Counted from the first letter of the stretch, positions 1 through 8,140 are shown. The stretch is 9,597 nt of DNA from Thermoanaerobaculia bacterium (GCA_025937035.1 JAICSG010000096.1:1-9597), one strand, 5' to 3'. Made by a program: numbers and translations. The notes: generated by a model not told the origin, from the sequence alone.

Positions 1-1167
1 CCCGTCTGCAATCTCACGGTCGGGGATTTCAATCCCCGCTATTTCCCGATCCCCGCCCGGCTGACCGAGGGGACCCGCGCCGCCCTGGAGCGCGGGGAGA
101 CCAACTACCCCCCCGCGAACGGCATGCCGGATCTGCGGCAGGCCGTGGGCAGGTTCTACGAGCGGGAGCTGGGGCTGCGCTATCCGGTCGAGTCGATCCT
201 CATCACCGGCGGCGCCCGGCCGATCATCTACTGCATCTTCCGCACCCTGTGCGATCCCGGCGACCGGGTGGTCTATCCGGTGCCGAGCTGGAACAACAAC
301 CACTACGTCCACATGGTGGGCGGGGTCAACGTGCCGGTGGTCTGCCACCCGGAGCACCGTTTCCTCCCCAAGCGCGAGGATCTGATCCGGGCCCTCCCCG
401 GCGCCCGCCTGCTCAGCCTCAACTCGCCGCTCAACCCCACCGGCACCGCCTTCACCCGCGAGGACCTGCTGGGGATCTGCGAGGCGGTGGTCGAGGAGAA
501 CGAGGGGCGCGCCCGCCGCGGCGAGCGCCCGCTCTTCCTGCTTTATGACCACATCTACTGGATGCTCCGCTTCGGCGGCATCCAGCACTTCACGCCCCCC
601 GAGCTGATCCCGGAGATGGCGCGCTACACCGTGTTCGTGGACGGCATCAGCAAGGGGTTCGCGGCCACCGGGCTGCGCGTCGGCTGGGCCGTGGGACCGG
701 TGGACATCATCGCCCGCATGTCCGCCCTGCTGGGCCACGTGGGCGCCTGGGCCCCGCGCGCCGAGCAGGTGGCGACCGTCGGCCTGCTCGACGATCCGGA
801 GGCCATCCGCCAGTACGAGGCCGTCTTCCAGCGCGAGCTCCAGGTGCGCCTCGACCGCCTGCACGCCGGGCTCCAGGCCATGAAACAGAAGGGGCTGCCG
901 GTGGACAGCATCCCGCCCATGGGCGCGATCTATCTCACCGCCCGCATCCACCCCTTCGGCCGCCGGGCCGCGGCGGGCGAGCTGCGCACCAACGACGAGA
1001 TCCGCCGCTGGCTGCTGGAGACGGCGGGCATCGGCGTCGTCCCCTTCCAGGCCTTCGGCTCGACCGAGGACGACGGCTGGTTCCGCCTGAGCGTCGGCGC
1101 GGTCTCGCTGGCCGACATCGACGCCGCCCTGCCACGGCTGGAAGCGGCGTTGCGGGCGCTCGGGTGA
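1..1167 (+). CDS. PLP-dependent class I/II aminotransferase (5' partial)
   Basis: The reading frame is open from base 1, so the start lies upstream; 388 codons are visible. The protein is a fold-type I pyridoxal-phosphate aminotransferase, a cytoplasmic enzyme that moves an amino group between an amino acid and a 2-oxoacid. Numbered from the window edge, the class signatures are NSPLNPTG at residues 141-148, D183 with Y186 (pyridine-N and O3' contacts), Lys218 in GISKGFAATGLRVGW (the Schiff-base lysine) with Arg226 eight residues on, as in aspartate aminotransferases, and a C-terminal Arg362 in WFRLS where the substrate-carboxylate arginine is expected. The opening residues (LTVGDFNPRYFPIP) look like the normal N-terminal substrate-arm region, so only a few tens of residues are probably missing. 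Family assignment is secure; the amino-acid substrate is unknown. There is no signal peptide in view and no close partner gene. A Met codon at 124 is internal and not the start. Confidence 0.93.
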   Translation, partial: PVCNLTVGDFNPRYFPIPARLTEGTRAALERGETNYPPANGMPDLRQAVGRFYERELGLRYPVESILITGGARPIIYCIFRTLCDPGDRVVYPVPSWNNNHYVHMVGGVNVPVVCHPEHRFLPKREDLIRALPGARLLSLNSPLNPTGTAFTREDLLGICEAVVEENEGRARRGERPLFLLYDHIYWMLRFGGIQHFTPPELIPEMARYTVFVDGISKGFAATGLRVGWAVGPVDIIARMSALLGHVGAWAPRAEQVATVGLLDDPEAIRQYEAVFQRELQVRLDRLHAGLQAMKQKGLPVDSIPPMGAIYLTARIHPFGRRAAAGELRTNDEIRRWLLETAGIGVVPFQAFGSTEDDGWFRLSVGAVSLADIDAALPRLEAALRALG

Positions 1168-1190
1168 GAGAGGGTTTGGCCTCTGCCGCC

Positions 1191-1331
1191 CCACTGTAGA
1201 GACGCCCCGTGGGGCGTCTCCCGAGGCGGCAGCCCCGTTTCCAATCGCCACGGCGTGTCCGCGGGGCGTTTTGGGATTGCGTAGCGGATGGTACCGCCTC
1301 GGAGACGCCCCACGGGGCGTCTCTACAGTGG
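1191..1331. repeat. Paired-palindrome element (MITE/REP-pair-like)
   Basis: Two near-identical arms face each other: 1191-1229 (39 bp) and 1294-1331 (38 bp). They match as reverse complements except for one extra C in the left arm. Each arm is itself a hairpin with perfect 10-bp stems, GAGACGCCCC and GGGGCGTCTC, around a 2-nt loop (1199-1220 and 1302-1323). The outer ends read CCACTGTAGAGACG on the left and CGTCTCTACAGTGG on the right. The 64-bp core (1230-1293) has no gene. I see no target-site duplication and no transposase. The layout resembles short non-autonomous elements or REP pairs dispersed in bacterial genomes. It could also stop or stabilise the aminotransferase transcript, but there is no T-run, so it is not a standard intrinsic terminator. 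Confidence 0.8.
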
Positions 1332-1352
1332 CAGGGCACTTCCAGACACCTC

Positions 1353-1362
1353 TAAGAGAGGG
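1353..1362 (+). promoter_or_regulatory. Ribosome binding site of the first amidohydrolase
   Basis: The purine-rich AAGAGAGGGA stretch ends about 7 nt before the ATG at 1370. It decides between this start and an upstream in-frame TTG at 1271, which would translate through the palindromic repeat and bury the signal peptide. Confidence 0.6.
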
Positions 1363-1369
1363 ATTCGCG

Positions 1370-2608
1370 ATGAAGGTAGTCCATATCGTCCTCGCCCTCC
1401 TGCTGCTCGCGGCCCTTTCCCTGCCGGCCTGGGGGGCGGAGCCGGTCACCATCCGTGTCGGCAAGCTCCTCGACGGCAGGGGCGGCGCGATGAGCGACGT
1501 CACGGTGGTGATCGAGGGATCGAAGATCGTGGCGGTCGAGACCAGGCCGCGGGAGCACCCCACCTGGGACCTCCGGGGCCTCACCCTGATGCCCGGGGGG
1601 ATCGACACCCACGTCCACATCGGCTGGCACTTCGGCCGCAACGGCAAGCTCTATGACGAGGACGAGAAAGGGGTCCAGAAGGAGACCCCGGCCGACACCA
1701 TCCTCTATGCCGCCGACAACGCGGTGGAGACGGTGCGGAGCGGCGTCACCACCGTGCAGAGCCTCGGCGCGCCCGAGGACGCGGCCCTGCGCGACGCCAT
1801 CGCCCGGGGCATCCTGCCGGGCCCGCGCATCCTGACCTCCCTGGAGCCGATCGCGGACCCCTCGCTGACCCCCGGGAAGATCCGCGAGGCGGTGCGCCGC
1901 CGGGCCGCCGAGGGGGCGGACGTGATCAAGATCTTCGCCTCCAAGAGCATCCGCGACGGCGGCGCTCCGACCCTCACCCAGGAGCAGCTCGACGCCGCCT
2001 GCGGCGAGGCCAGGGCCCACCACCTGCGCTCCGCCGTCCACGCCCACGGGGTCGAGAGCGTCCGCCGGGCGGTGCTGGCCGGCTGCACCGTGATCGAGCA
2101 CGGGGTGCTGCTCGACGCGGCCACCCTGCGCTTCATCGCCGAGCACGGCACCTGGTTCGATCCCCAGACCGACCTCGTGTTCCGCAACTATTTCGAGAAC
2201 GCCCAGCACTTCGTGGGGATCGGCAACTTCACGGACGAGGGGTTCGCGCAGATGCGCCGCGCCGTCCCTCTGGCGCTCAAGATGTTCAAGGAGGCGCTCA
2301 AGACGCCGGGGCTGAAGATCGTCTTCGGCACCGACGCCGTGGCCGGCGCGCACGGCCGCAACTTCGAGGAGCTGATCTACCGGGTGGAGAAGGGGGGCCA
2401 GGACCCGATGGACGCCATCGTCTCCGCCACCTCCCGCGCCGCCGAGTCGCTCGGCCTCCAGGACAAGAGCGGCGCCGTGGCGCCGGGCCTTGAAGCCGAC
2501 CTCATCGCGGTCGAGGGCGATCCCACGAAAGACATCAACGCCCTCCGCCACGTCGTCTGGGTGATGAAGGGCGGCACGGTGGTCAAGAACGAGGTGCGCT
2601 GCCGCTAG
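1370..2608 (+). CDS. Exported amidohydrolase (imidazolonepropionase-like)
   Basis: This 412-residue protein is a metal-dependent hydrolase of the amidohydrolase superfamily (TIM barrel with a flanking beta-sandwich); members cleave C-N bonds in cyclic amides, amidines or dipeptides. Residues 1-23 (MKVVHIVLALLLLAALSLPAWGA) are a signal peptide, so it acts outside the cytoplasm. Metal-site residues are all in place: H81 and H83 in DTHVHIG, K187 in DVIKIF (candidate carboxylated lysine), H224 in VHAHG, H244 in VIEHG and D322 in GTDAV. The C-terminal GLEADLIAVEGDP segment is the usual closing sandwich. The ATG at 1370 is chosen because AGAGAGGGA lies 7 nt upstream and it gives a clean signal peptide. 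It resembles bacterial Xaa-Pro dipeptidase and imidazolonepropionase-like exported enzymes, but no substrate can be read from sequence. A second amidohydrolase lies nearby on the other strand. Its last 26 bp overlap the convergent GNAT gene. Confidence 0.93.
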   Translation: MKVVHIVLALLLLAALSLPAWGAEPVTIRVGKLLDGRGGAMSDVTVVIEGSKIVAVETRPREHPTWDLRGLTLMPGGIDTHVHIGWHFGRNGKLYDEDEKGVQKETPADTILYAADNAVETVRSGVTTVQSLGAPEDAALRDAIARGILPGPRILTSLEPIADPSLTPGKIREAVRRRAAEGADVIKIFASKSIRDGGAPTLTQEQLDAACGEARAHHLRSAVHAHGVESVRRAVLAGCTVIEHGVLLDAATLRFIAEHGTWFDPQTDLVFRNYFENAQHFVGIGNFTDEGFAQMRRAVPLALKMFKEALKTPGLKIVFGTDAVAGAHGRNFEELIYRVEKGGQDPMDAIVSATSRAAESLGLQDKSGAVAPGLEADLIAVEGDPTKDINALRHVVWVMKGGTVVKNEVRCR

Positions 2609-3203
2609 CCGCGCGCCGGGCCATGAACCAGTTGGGGGTCTCCAGTACCGGCTCCTCGACTGTCACCTGGAAACCGAAACGCTCGTAGAAGGTGACGTTC
2701 TCCCGCTTGTCGGTCTCCAGATAGGCCATCGCCTGGAGAGCATCCATCCGCTGGCAGAAGACGCGGAGCAGGGCGGTGCCGATCCCCTGACCCTGGCGGT
2801 GCCGCTCGATCCCCACGGGACCGAGATGCCAGTGCGGCTCTCGTGGATCGTGCCGGGCCCAGGCTCCCACCCACTTCAGCAGCCGCACCGTGCCGCCCAG
2901 GCCGGCGCCGGCGATGGCTTCCGGCAGCAGGCGGAGCCTCTCGCCTCCTGACGGCTGGCAGCGGCCCGGCTCCACCATGGCGCAGACCCCCACCAGCGCG
3001 TCCGAGTCGAAGGCGCCGAGGATCACACCCTTCGAGACGTACTGGCGGAGGACGCCCTGGAAGATGCGGGTGAGAGTCCGCTCCCGCGGATCGGAATCCG
3101 CTCCGAACGCGCGGACGTGCAACGGATTGTCGCGCATCCCCCGGCCGAGCACGGCCGCCGCGGCGTCCGTCTCCCCGGGGGTGAGATCGCGGATCTCGAT
3201 CAT
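2583..3203 (-). CDS. GNAT-family N-acetyltransferase
   Basis: This 206-residue protein (from MIEIRDLTPGE) is a GNAT acetyltransferase, which moves an acetyl group from acetyl-CoA to an amine. The acetyl-CoA loop of motif A is plain at about residues 136-142 (RQGQGIG, followed by TALL), after the LGPVGIERHR beta-strand. The C-terminal motif B region is YLETDKRENVTFYERFGF (about 161-178). There is no signal peptide, so it is cytoplasmic. It starts 19 bp after the stop of the second amidohydrolase on the same strand, so the two are probably cotranscribed. Its 3' end overlaps the convergent first amidohydrolase by 26 bp. Two ATGs are adjacent (3206 and 3203); the AAAGGA ribosome site abuts the first, so the second is the better start, by only one residue. 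The acceptor substrate is unknown. Confidence 0.9.
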   Translation of the reverse strand: MIEIRDLTPGETDAAAAVLGRGMRDNPLHVRAFGADSDPRERTLTRIFQGVLRQYVSKGVILGAFDSDALVGVCAMVEPGRCQPSGGERLRLLPEAIAGAGLGGTVRLLKWVGAWARHDPREPHWHLGPVGIERHRQGQGIGTALLRVFCQRMDALQAMAYLETDKRENVTFYERFGFQVTVEEPVLETPNWFMARRAASGSAPRS

Positions 3204-3207
3204 CATT

Positions 3208-3219
3208 CCTTTCGAAAGG
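3208..3219. promoter_or_regulatory. 12-bp palindrome covering the GNAT ribosome site
   Basis: CCTTTCGAAAGG is a perfect 12-bp palindrome in the short gap between the second amidohydrolase stop and the GNAT start. On the minus strand it contains the AAAGG part of the GNAT ribosome binding site, so folding would hide that site. On the plus strand it is followed by five Ts (3220-3224), but the stem is too short (4 bp with a 4-nt loop) to call a terminator. Confidence 0.35.
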
Positions 3220-3222
3220 TTT

Positions 3223-4581
3223 TTACTTGTACCGCACCCCATGCTTCACCACCACGTCGACGTTCGACAGCAGGTCGACGTGATGGAGCACGTCGCCCCG
3301 CACCGCGATGACGTCCGCGTACTTGCCCGCCTCGATCGTGCCGACCTCCTTGTCGACCTTCATGAACACCGCGGGCCAGTAGGTGGCGGCGCGGAGGGCG
3401 TCCATGACAGGGACCTTGAAGGTGTTGACCCAGTAGTCGATCTCGTGCCAGGTCGAGTCGCTGTGGAAGTTGAGCGGCACGCCGCTGTCGGTGCCGACGA
3501 GGAGGATCACCCCCGACTTCCGGAGCTGCTCGAACTTCTTCGCCAGGGTCGGCTGGCGGGCGGGCATGAGCTGGAAGTAGGACAGGCGGTCGGGCCGGGA
3601 CAGGGACTGGCGGATGTCGGCCACCACCTCCGGCGGCAGGCCGACGTGCCAGCGCGGATCGTCGATCCGCTCCGGGAACTCGTCGCGGGTGTACCCGTAG
3701 AGGAGGAGCGGCGAGACCGTCGGCGTCCAGAAGAGGGTGTTGGCCCGCCCCTTCATCAGAGCGTAGATGTCCGGCGGATACTCGGGGGCGCTCCCCAGGC
3801 CGGTGTGCTCGAAGCAGTCGACCCCCGCCGCGATGCCGCGCCGGATCTCCTCCGCCCGGTGGGCGTGGGCCACCACGGGGAGCCCCTGCTTGTGGGCCTC
3901 GTCCACCAACGCCCGCACCTCGTCCATGGTCATCTGGTCCTGATCGATCATCTTGATGACGTCGACCTTGGCCTTGGCGAGCCGCCGCACCTTGGCGCGG
4001 GCGTCGTCGGCGCCATGGATCCCCCAGCGGTAGGACTCGCTGCCGGGATCGGGCTCGTGCTGGAGGAAGGGGCCGGCGACGTAGAGGGTGGGGCCCGGGA
4101 TCTCCCCCTTGCGCACGGCCTCGCGCACCGCCAGGATGTCCTCGAGCGGAGCGCCCAGATCGCGGGCGGAGGTCACTCCGGCGAGGAGGAGCTGGCGGGC
4201 CGCCGCCGGCATGATCGTTCCCCGGAAGAGCTTGGGGTAGGTCGCGTCCCAGTGATCGTAGTCGCCGTGGCCGACGATCATCAGGTGGACGTGCATGTCC
4301 CACAGGCCGGGGAGCACGCTCATCCCCTCGGTCGAGATCACCTCGGCCCCTTCGGGAATCTTCACCTCGCCCACCCGCCCGACCGCCTGGATGCGTTCGC
4401 CGGAGATGAGCACCACGCTGTTCTCCAGAGGCCGGCCGCCATAGCCGTCGATCAGCCGGCCGCCGACCAGGGCGGTGACCTTCGCCGGTTGGGAGACGGC
4501 CTGCGGAGCCGGAGCGGCGGCCAGGGAGAGCAGGGCCAGGGTGAGCGCCAGGGTGCCGGAGAGCGCCGGTCTCTTTCTCAT
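3223..4581 (-). CDS. Exported amidohydrolase (second copy, prolidase-like)
   Basis: This 452-residue protein is another amidohydrolase-superfamily enzyme with a signal peptide (about residues 1-28, MRKRPALSGT then a Leu/Ala core ending APAPQA). The full metal set is visible: H97 and H99 in DMHVHL, K210 in DVIKMID, H239 and H241 in VVAHAHR, H259 in CFEHTG, and D365 in GTDSGVP. The GTIEAGKYADVIAVRGD stretch near residue 414 is the standard C-terminal sandwich. The start at 4581 is supported by AGGAGG 11 nt upstream and by the signal peptide; the frame stays open far upstream into 5658, but that part is antisense to the phosphoesterase. It differs from the first amidohydrolase by about 40 residues and an insert near 285-345 (PTVSPLLLYGYTRDE onward), so it is a diverged relative rather than a recent duplicate. 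It is the first gene of a likely two-gene unit with the GNAT. Substrate unknown; exported dipeptidase or lactam hydrolase are possibilities. Confidence 0.93.
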   Translation of the reverse strand: MRKRPALSGTLALTLALLSLAAAPAPQAVSQPAKVTALVGGRLIDGYGGRPLENSVVLISGERIQAVGRVGEVKIPEGAEVISTEGMSVLPGLWDMHVHLMIVGHGDYDHWDATYPKLFRGTIMPAAARQLLLAGVTSARDLGAPLEDILAVREAVRKGEIPGPTLYVAGPFLQHEPDPGSESYRWGIHGADDARAKVRRLAKAKVDVIKMIDQDQMTMDEVRALVDEAHKQGLPVVAHAHRAEEIRRGIAAGVDCFEHTGLGSAPEYPPDIYALMKGRANTLFWTPTVSPLLLYGYTRDEFPERIDDPRWHVGLPPEVVADIRQSLSRPDRLSYFQLMPARQPTLAKKFEQLRKSGVILLVGTDSGVPLNFHSDSTWHEIDYWVNTFKVPVMDALRAATYWPAVFMKVDKEVGTIEAGKYADVIAVRGDVLHHVDLLSNVDVVVKHGVRYK

Positions 4582-4592
4582 CGTGTCGTCAG

Positions 4593-4598
4593 CCTCCT
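4593..4598 (-). promoter_or_regulatory. Ribosome binding site of the second amidohydrolase
   Basis: A perfect AGGAGG on the minus strand sits 11 nt upstream of the ATG at 4581. The spacing is a little long. It supports this start rather than any further-upstream codon. Confidence 0.6.
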
Positions 4599-4720
4599 GG
4601 CGGGGGAGTATCTCAGAGACGGGTGTGATTTTCTCCCCTCCCGCGCGAATCGTGGGAGTGAAGACAACATCTTGATGCTCAAGAAGAAAAGAGAGAAAGA
4701 GAGCCCGGCCTGATCGGGGG

Positions 4721-4742
4721 CATAATATTTGCAAATTCAAAT
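4721..4742. promoter_or_regulatory. A+T-rich palindromic segment between divergent genes
   Basis: In an otherwise G+C-rich region this segment is almost all A and T. It contains the perfect 10-bp palindrome ATTTGCAAAT (4727-4736), half-repeated as TCAAAT just after. It lies between the divergent second amidohydrolase and the phosphoesterase, where promoters for both must be. CATAAT (4721) could be a -10 box for the plus strand, but I find no good -35 at the right distance. This is a candidate promoter or operator region only. Confidence 0.3.
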
Positions 4743-4756
4743 AAGCTCCATTGATC

Positions 4757-4789
4757 GCTCCCCCTCCGCTCACGCAGCGGAGGAGGAGC
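4757..4789 (+). promoter_or_regulatory. Strong hairpin in the phosphoesterase leader
   Basis: The arms 4757-4770 and 4776-4789 pair over 14 positions with one mismatch, around a CACGC loop. The 3' arm contains AGGAGG (4781-4786), a ribosome-site-like sequence too far from the ATG (4819) to be the main one. There is no T-run, so it is not an intrinsic terminator. If the transcript starts near the A+T-rich segment upstream, this hairpin would sit in the 5' leader and might affect stability or translation. Confidence 0.45.
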
Positions 4790-4818
4790 TGTCGCGGCTC
4801 TTCGCAGGAGACACCAAC

Positions 4819-6396
4819 ATGAGAAAACCCACTGTGTCGCATCTCCGGCCCTCCCTCGTCCTCTGTCTGATCGGGCTCGCCTGCCTTGTCCCCGGCCGCC
4901 TCCTGGCGGCGACCACGACCCTGGCGCCCACGACGGGCATCAACGCCAGCAACACCACGTGGGGCTCGGACAACGGGAGCTCCTGCACGGGGGCGATGTG
5001 GGCGTGCGTCGACGACGGCACCTCGTTCGCGGCCAACGACGGCGACCACACCTACGTCTACTCCCAGGCTGCGGGCGGCTATCACACCACCGGCTTCGCG
5101 GCGGTCTCGGGGACGGTGACCCAGGTGGCGGTGCACATCGTGGCCGCCACGATCTCGGGCGCCTCGGGGAACGCGACGGTGAGCCTCTACGCCTCCGGAT
5201 CGCTCCAGGCCACCGGGACGGCGCACGCGCTGAACGGGACCTACACGCAATACAACGATACGTTCGCCGGCCTTTCGATTCCGAGCACGAGCAACATCCA
5301 GGTGCGGGTGACCTTCTCGGCCGCCAACCTCAAATACACCGAGGTCTGGGTGGATGCGACCACGGGCTCGACGCCGGCCGATCCGGTCGTGGCCGGGGCG
5401 GGGGACATCGCCTGCAACGCCGCCGAGCGGGCCTGCACCACCAAGTGCGGCACGAGCTGCTGCGACTGCCAGGACGACGCCACTCACAACCAGCTCGTGA
5501 GCATCAACCCGACCTACGTCTTCACCCTGGGAGACAACCAGTACGAGAACGGCGAGTACGCCAATTATTCCGATACATCCGGCGGCTACGCCTCCACCTG
5601 GGGCCAGGAGCTGGGGATCACCTTCCCGTCGGTGGGCAATCACGAGTACAACGGCCACGCGAGCTGCACGGCCTGCGGCTGCAGCCCGGCGGGCTGCTGC
5701 AGCGACACCTGCTGCAACACCGTCGCCAAGCGCCAGTGCGCCACCCAGGCCTACATGAACGCGAACTATTACAAGTATTTCAGCGGCGTGAAGAGCGCCG
5801 AGGACCCCAACGGCAACGGCTGGTACAGCTACGACATCCCGACCTCGGACGCCTCACGCTCCTGGCACGTGATCGTCCTCAACGCGGCGATCTGCGACAC
5901 GGCCAAGTTCCCGTCGTGGGCGAGCGCGGCCAACTGCCAGAGCGGCTCGGCGCAGTACCAGTGGCTCCAGCAGGACCTCGCCAACTGGGCCGCGGGCGGC
6001 AAGAAGTGCCTCCTCGCCTATTGGCACGAGCCGCGCTTCTCCAGCGGCACCGAGAATGGCGGCAGCGCCAACTACTCACAATTCTGGTCGCTCCTCCAGA
6101 GCTACGGCGTGGACGTGATCCTGCAGGGGCACGATCATAATTACGAGCGGTTCAACCCGCAGAATTCGAGCGGCGTGGCCGACTCGACCGGACCGATCAG
6201 CTTCGTGGTGGGCACGGGAGGGCGGGACACCGACACCTGCTCTTCCACGCGGGCGCCCAACTCGGCGAAGTGCGTGGCGGGCACGTTCGGAAACCTCAAG
6301 CTCACGCTGCACCCGTCGAGCTGGGACTACGACTTCGAGAGCGCCGCCGGAACGTCGGCGTCGGACCTCCGTTCCGGCATCGCCTGCCACAACTGA
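4819..6396 (+). CDS. Exported metallophosphoesterase with cysteine-rich inserts
   Basis: This 525-residue protein is a calcineurin-like metallophosphoesterase, related to purple acid phosphatases, that probably hydrolyses phosphate esters outside the cell. Residues 1-30 (ending GRLLA) are a signal peptide. Residues 31-185 form a Thr/Ser/Gly-rich, beta-strand-like domain I do not recognise. The catalytic domain follows with its metal motifs in order: GAGDIA (D196), LGDNQY (D239, N240), VGNHEY (N274, H275), YWHEPR (H403) and GHDHNYER (H438, H440). Two dense cysteine clusters are inserted: C199, 206, 210, 214, 215, 217 between the first two motifs, and C283, 286, 288, 293, 294, 298, 299, 307 just after GNHE. 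The mature protein has 22 cysteines in all, suggesting disulfides or an extra metal site. The ATG at 4819 has AGGAG 8 nt upstream. It is divergent from the second amidohydrolase and ends 1 bp before the stop of the convergent serine hydrolase. Phosphomonoesterase or nucleotidase activity is likely but unproven. Confidence 0.93.
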   Translation: MRKPTVSHLRPSLVLCLIGLACLVPGRLLAATTTLAPTTGINASNTTWGSDNGSSCTGAMWACVDDGTSFAANDGDHTYVYSQAAGGYHTTGFAAVSGTVTQVAVHIVAATISGASGNATVSLYASGSLQATGTAHALNGTYTQYNDTFAGLSIPSTSNIQVRVTFSAANLKYTEVWVDATTGSTPADPVVAGAGDIACNAAERACTTKCGTSCCDCQDDATHNQLVSINPTYVFTLGDNQYENGEYANYSDTSGGYASTWGQELGITFPSVGNHEYNGHASCTACGCSPAGCCSDTCCNTVAKRQCATQAYMNANYYKYFSGVKSAEDPNGNGWYSYDIPTSDASRSWHVIVLNAAICDTAKFPSWASAANCQSGSAQYQWLQQDLANWAAGGKKCLLAYWHEPRFSSGTENGGSANYSQFWSLLQSYGVDVILQGHDHNYERFNPQNSSGVADSTGPISFVVGTGGRDTDTCSSTRAPNSAKCVAGTFGNLKLTLHPSSWDYDFESAAGTSASDLRSGIACHN

Positions 6397-6397
6397 C

Positions 6398-7810
<1,413 letters not shown>

Positions 7811-7815
7811 GAGGG

Positions 7816-7835
7816 GCTCCTTTCCGAGCGGAAAG
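7816..7835 (-). promoter_or_regulatory. Hairpin overlapping the serine hydrolase ribosome site
   Basis: The arms CTTTCC (7820-7825) and GGAAAG (7830-7835) pair perfectly around a 4-nt loop. On the minus strand the GGAAAG arm next to the start codon carries the first four bases of the AAAGGAG ribosome binding site. A folded leader would partly mask it. The stem is short, so any effect on translation is speculative. Confidence 0.35.
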
Positions 7836-7882
7836 CTCGATCCGTTGTCTATTAACGCTGGAAGGGAGCCAGGGTTGCGCGA

Positions 7883-8140
7883 TCAGCCGGCCGTCTTCTT
7901 CTCCCGCCGCCGCTGCACCGAGATCAGGGTCAGCCCGAGGTCGTGGATCTTGCGCAGCACGGAGAGGAGGGCGCACTGGTCGGGGACGCGGCCGGTGAGG
8001 ACGGTCTCGCCCTGAGGCTCGGCGGTGAGCTTCAGCCCCTCGAACCAGCTCGTCCAGTGCTCGTCGAGATGCTCCTGGAGGCGGATCTCGTAGCAACTCT
8101 CCGGGGCGTCCTTGTCACCTGCCATCGGGCTCGTCTCCAT
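7883..8140 (-). CDS. Small conserved-looking protein of unknown function
   Basis: An 85-residue product (80 from the second Met) with no signal peptide or membrane segment. Its sequence (YEIRLQEHLDEHWTSWFEGL, then TVLTGRVPDQCALLSVLRKIHDLGLTLISVQ) resembles, from memory, a small family of uncharacterised bacterial proteins with the pattern YEIR..hLd..W..WF.gl and tGrv.DQaaL...L.kirdLgl.LisV. The ordered beta/alpha pattern suggests a folded ferredoxin-like domain, but no function is known to me. Two starts are possible: the ATG at 8140 has only a weak purine run upstream, while the ATG at 8125 has GGAG 9 nt before it; both are in frame. The C-terminal RRREKKTAG tail is basic. It lies 72 bp upstream of the serine hydrolase on the same strand and is divergent from the LRR gene. 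Confidence 0.75.
   Translation of the reverse strand: METSPMAGDKDAPESCYEIRLQEHLDEHWTSWFEGLKLTAEPQGETVLTGRVPDQCALLSVLRKIHDLGLTLISVQRRREKKTAG

Noticed and set aside
1271..1369. N-terminal extension of the first amidohydrolase from a TTG at 1271
   Set aside because: It would translate through the palindromic repeat, lacks a ribosome site, and would put 33 residues before an obvious signal peptide.
1352..2551. 399-codon minus-strand frame opposite the first amidohydrolase
   Set aside because: No motifs and Gly/Arg/Val-rich composition; the plus strand has the full metal site.
2890..4713. 607-codon plus-strand frame across the GNAT and second amidohydrolase
   Set aside because: Composition is rich in Arg, His, Val and Asp without recognisable motifs; it is the antisense shadow of two well-supported genes in G+C-rich DNA.
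4729..4818. TTG start at 4729 for the phosphoesterase
   Set aside because: No ribosome site; it runs through the leader hairpin. The ATG at 4819 has AGGAG and opens a signal peptide.
4835..4890. Lipoprotein signal in the phosphoesterase (Cys22)
   Set aside because: The residues before Cys22 (GLA) do not match a lipobox, and a normal signal peptidase I site (LLA, then ATT) follows.
4582..5658. Very long minus-strand frame extending the second amidohydrolase to 811 residues
   Set aside because: The extra part is antisense to the phosphoesterase and the divergent promoter region; the ATG at 4581 has a ribosome site and signal peptide.
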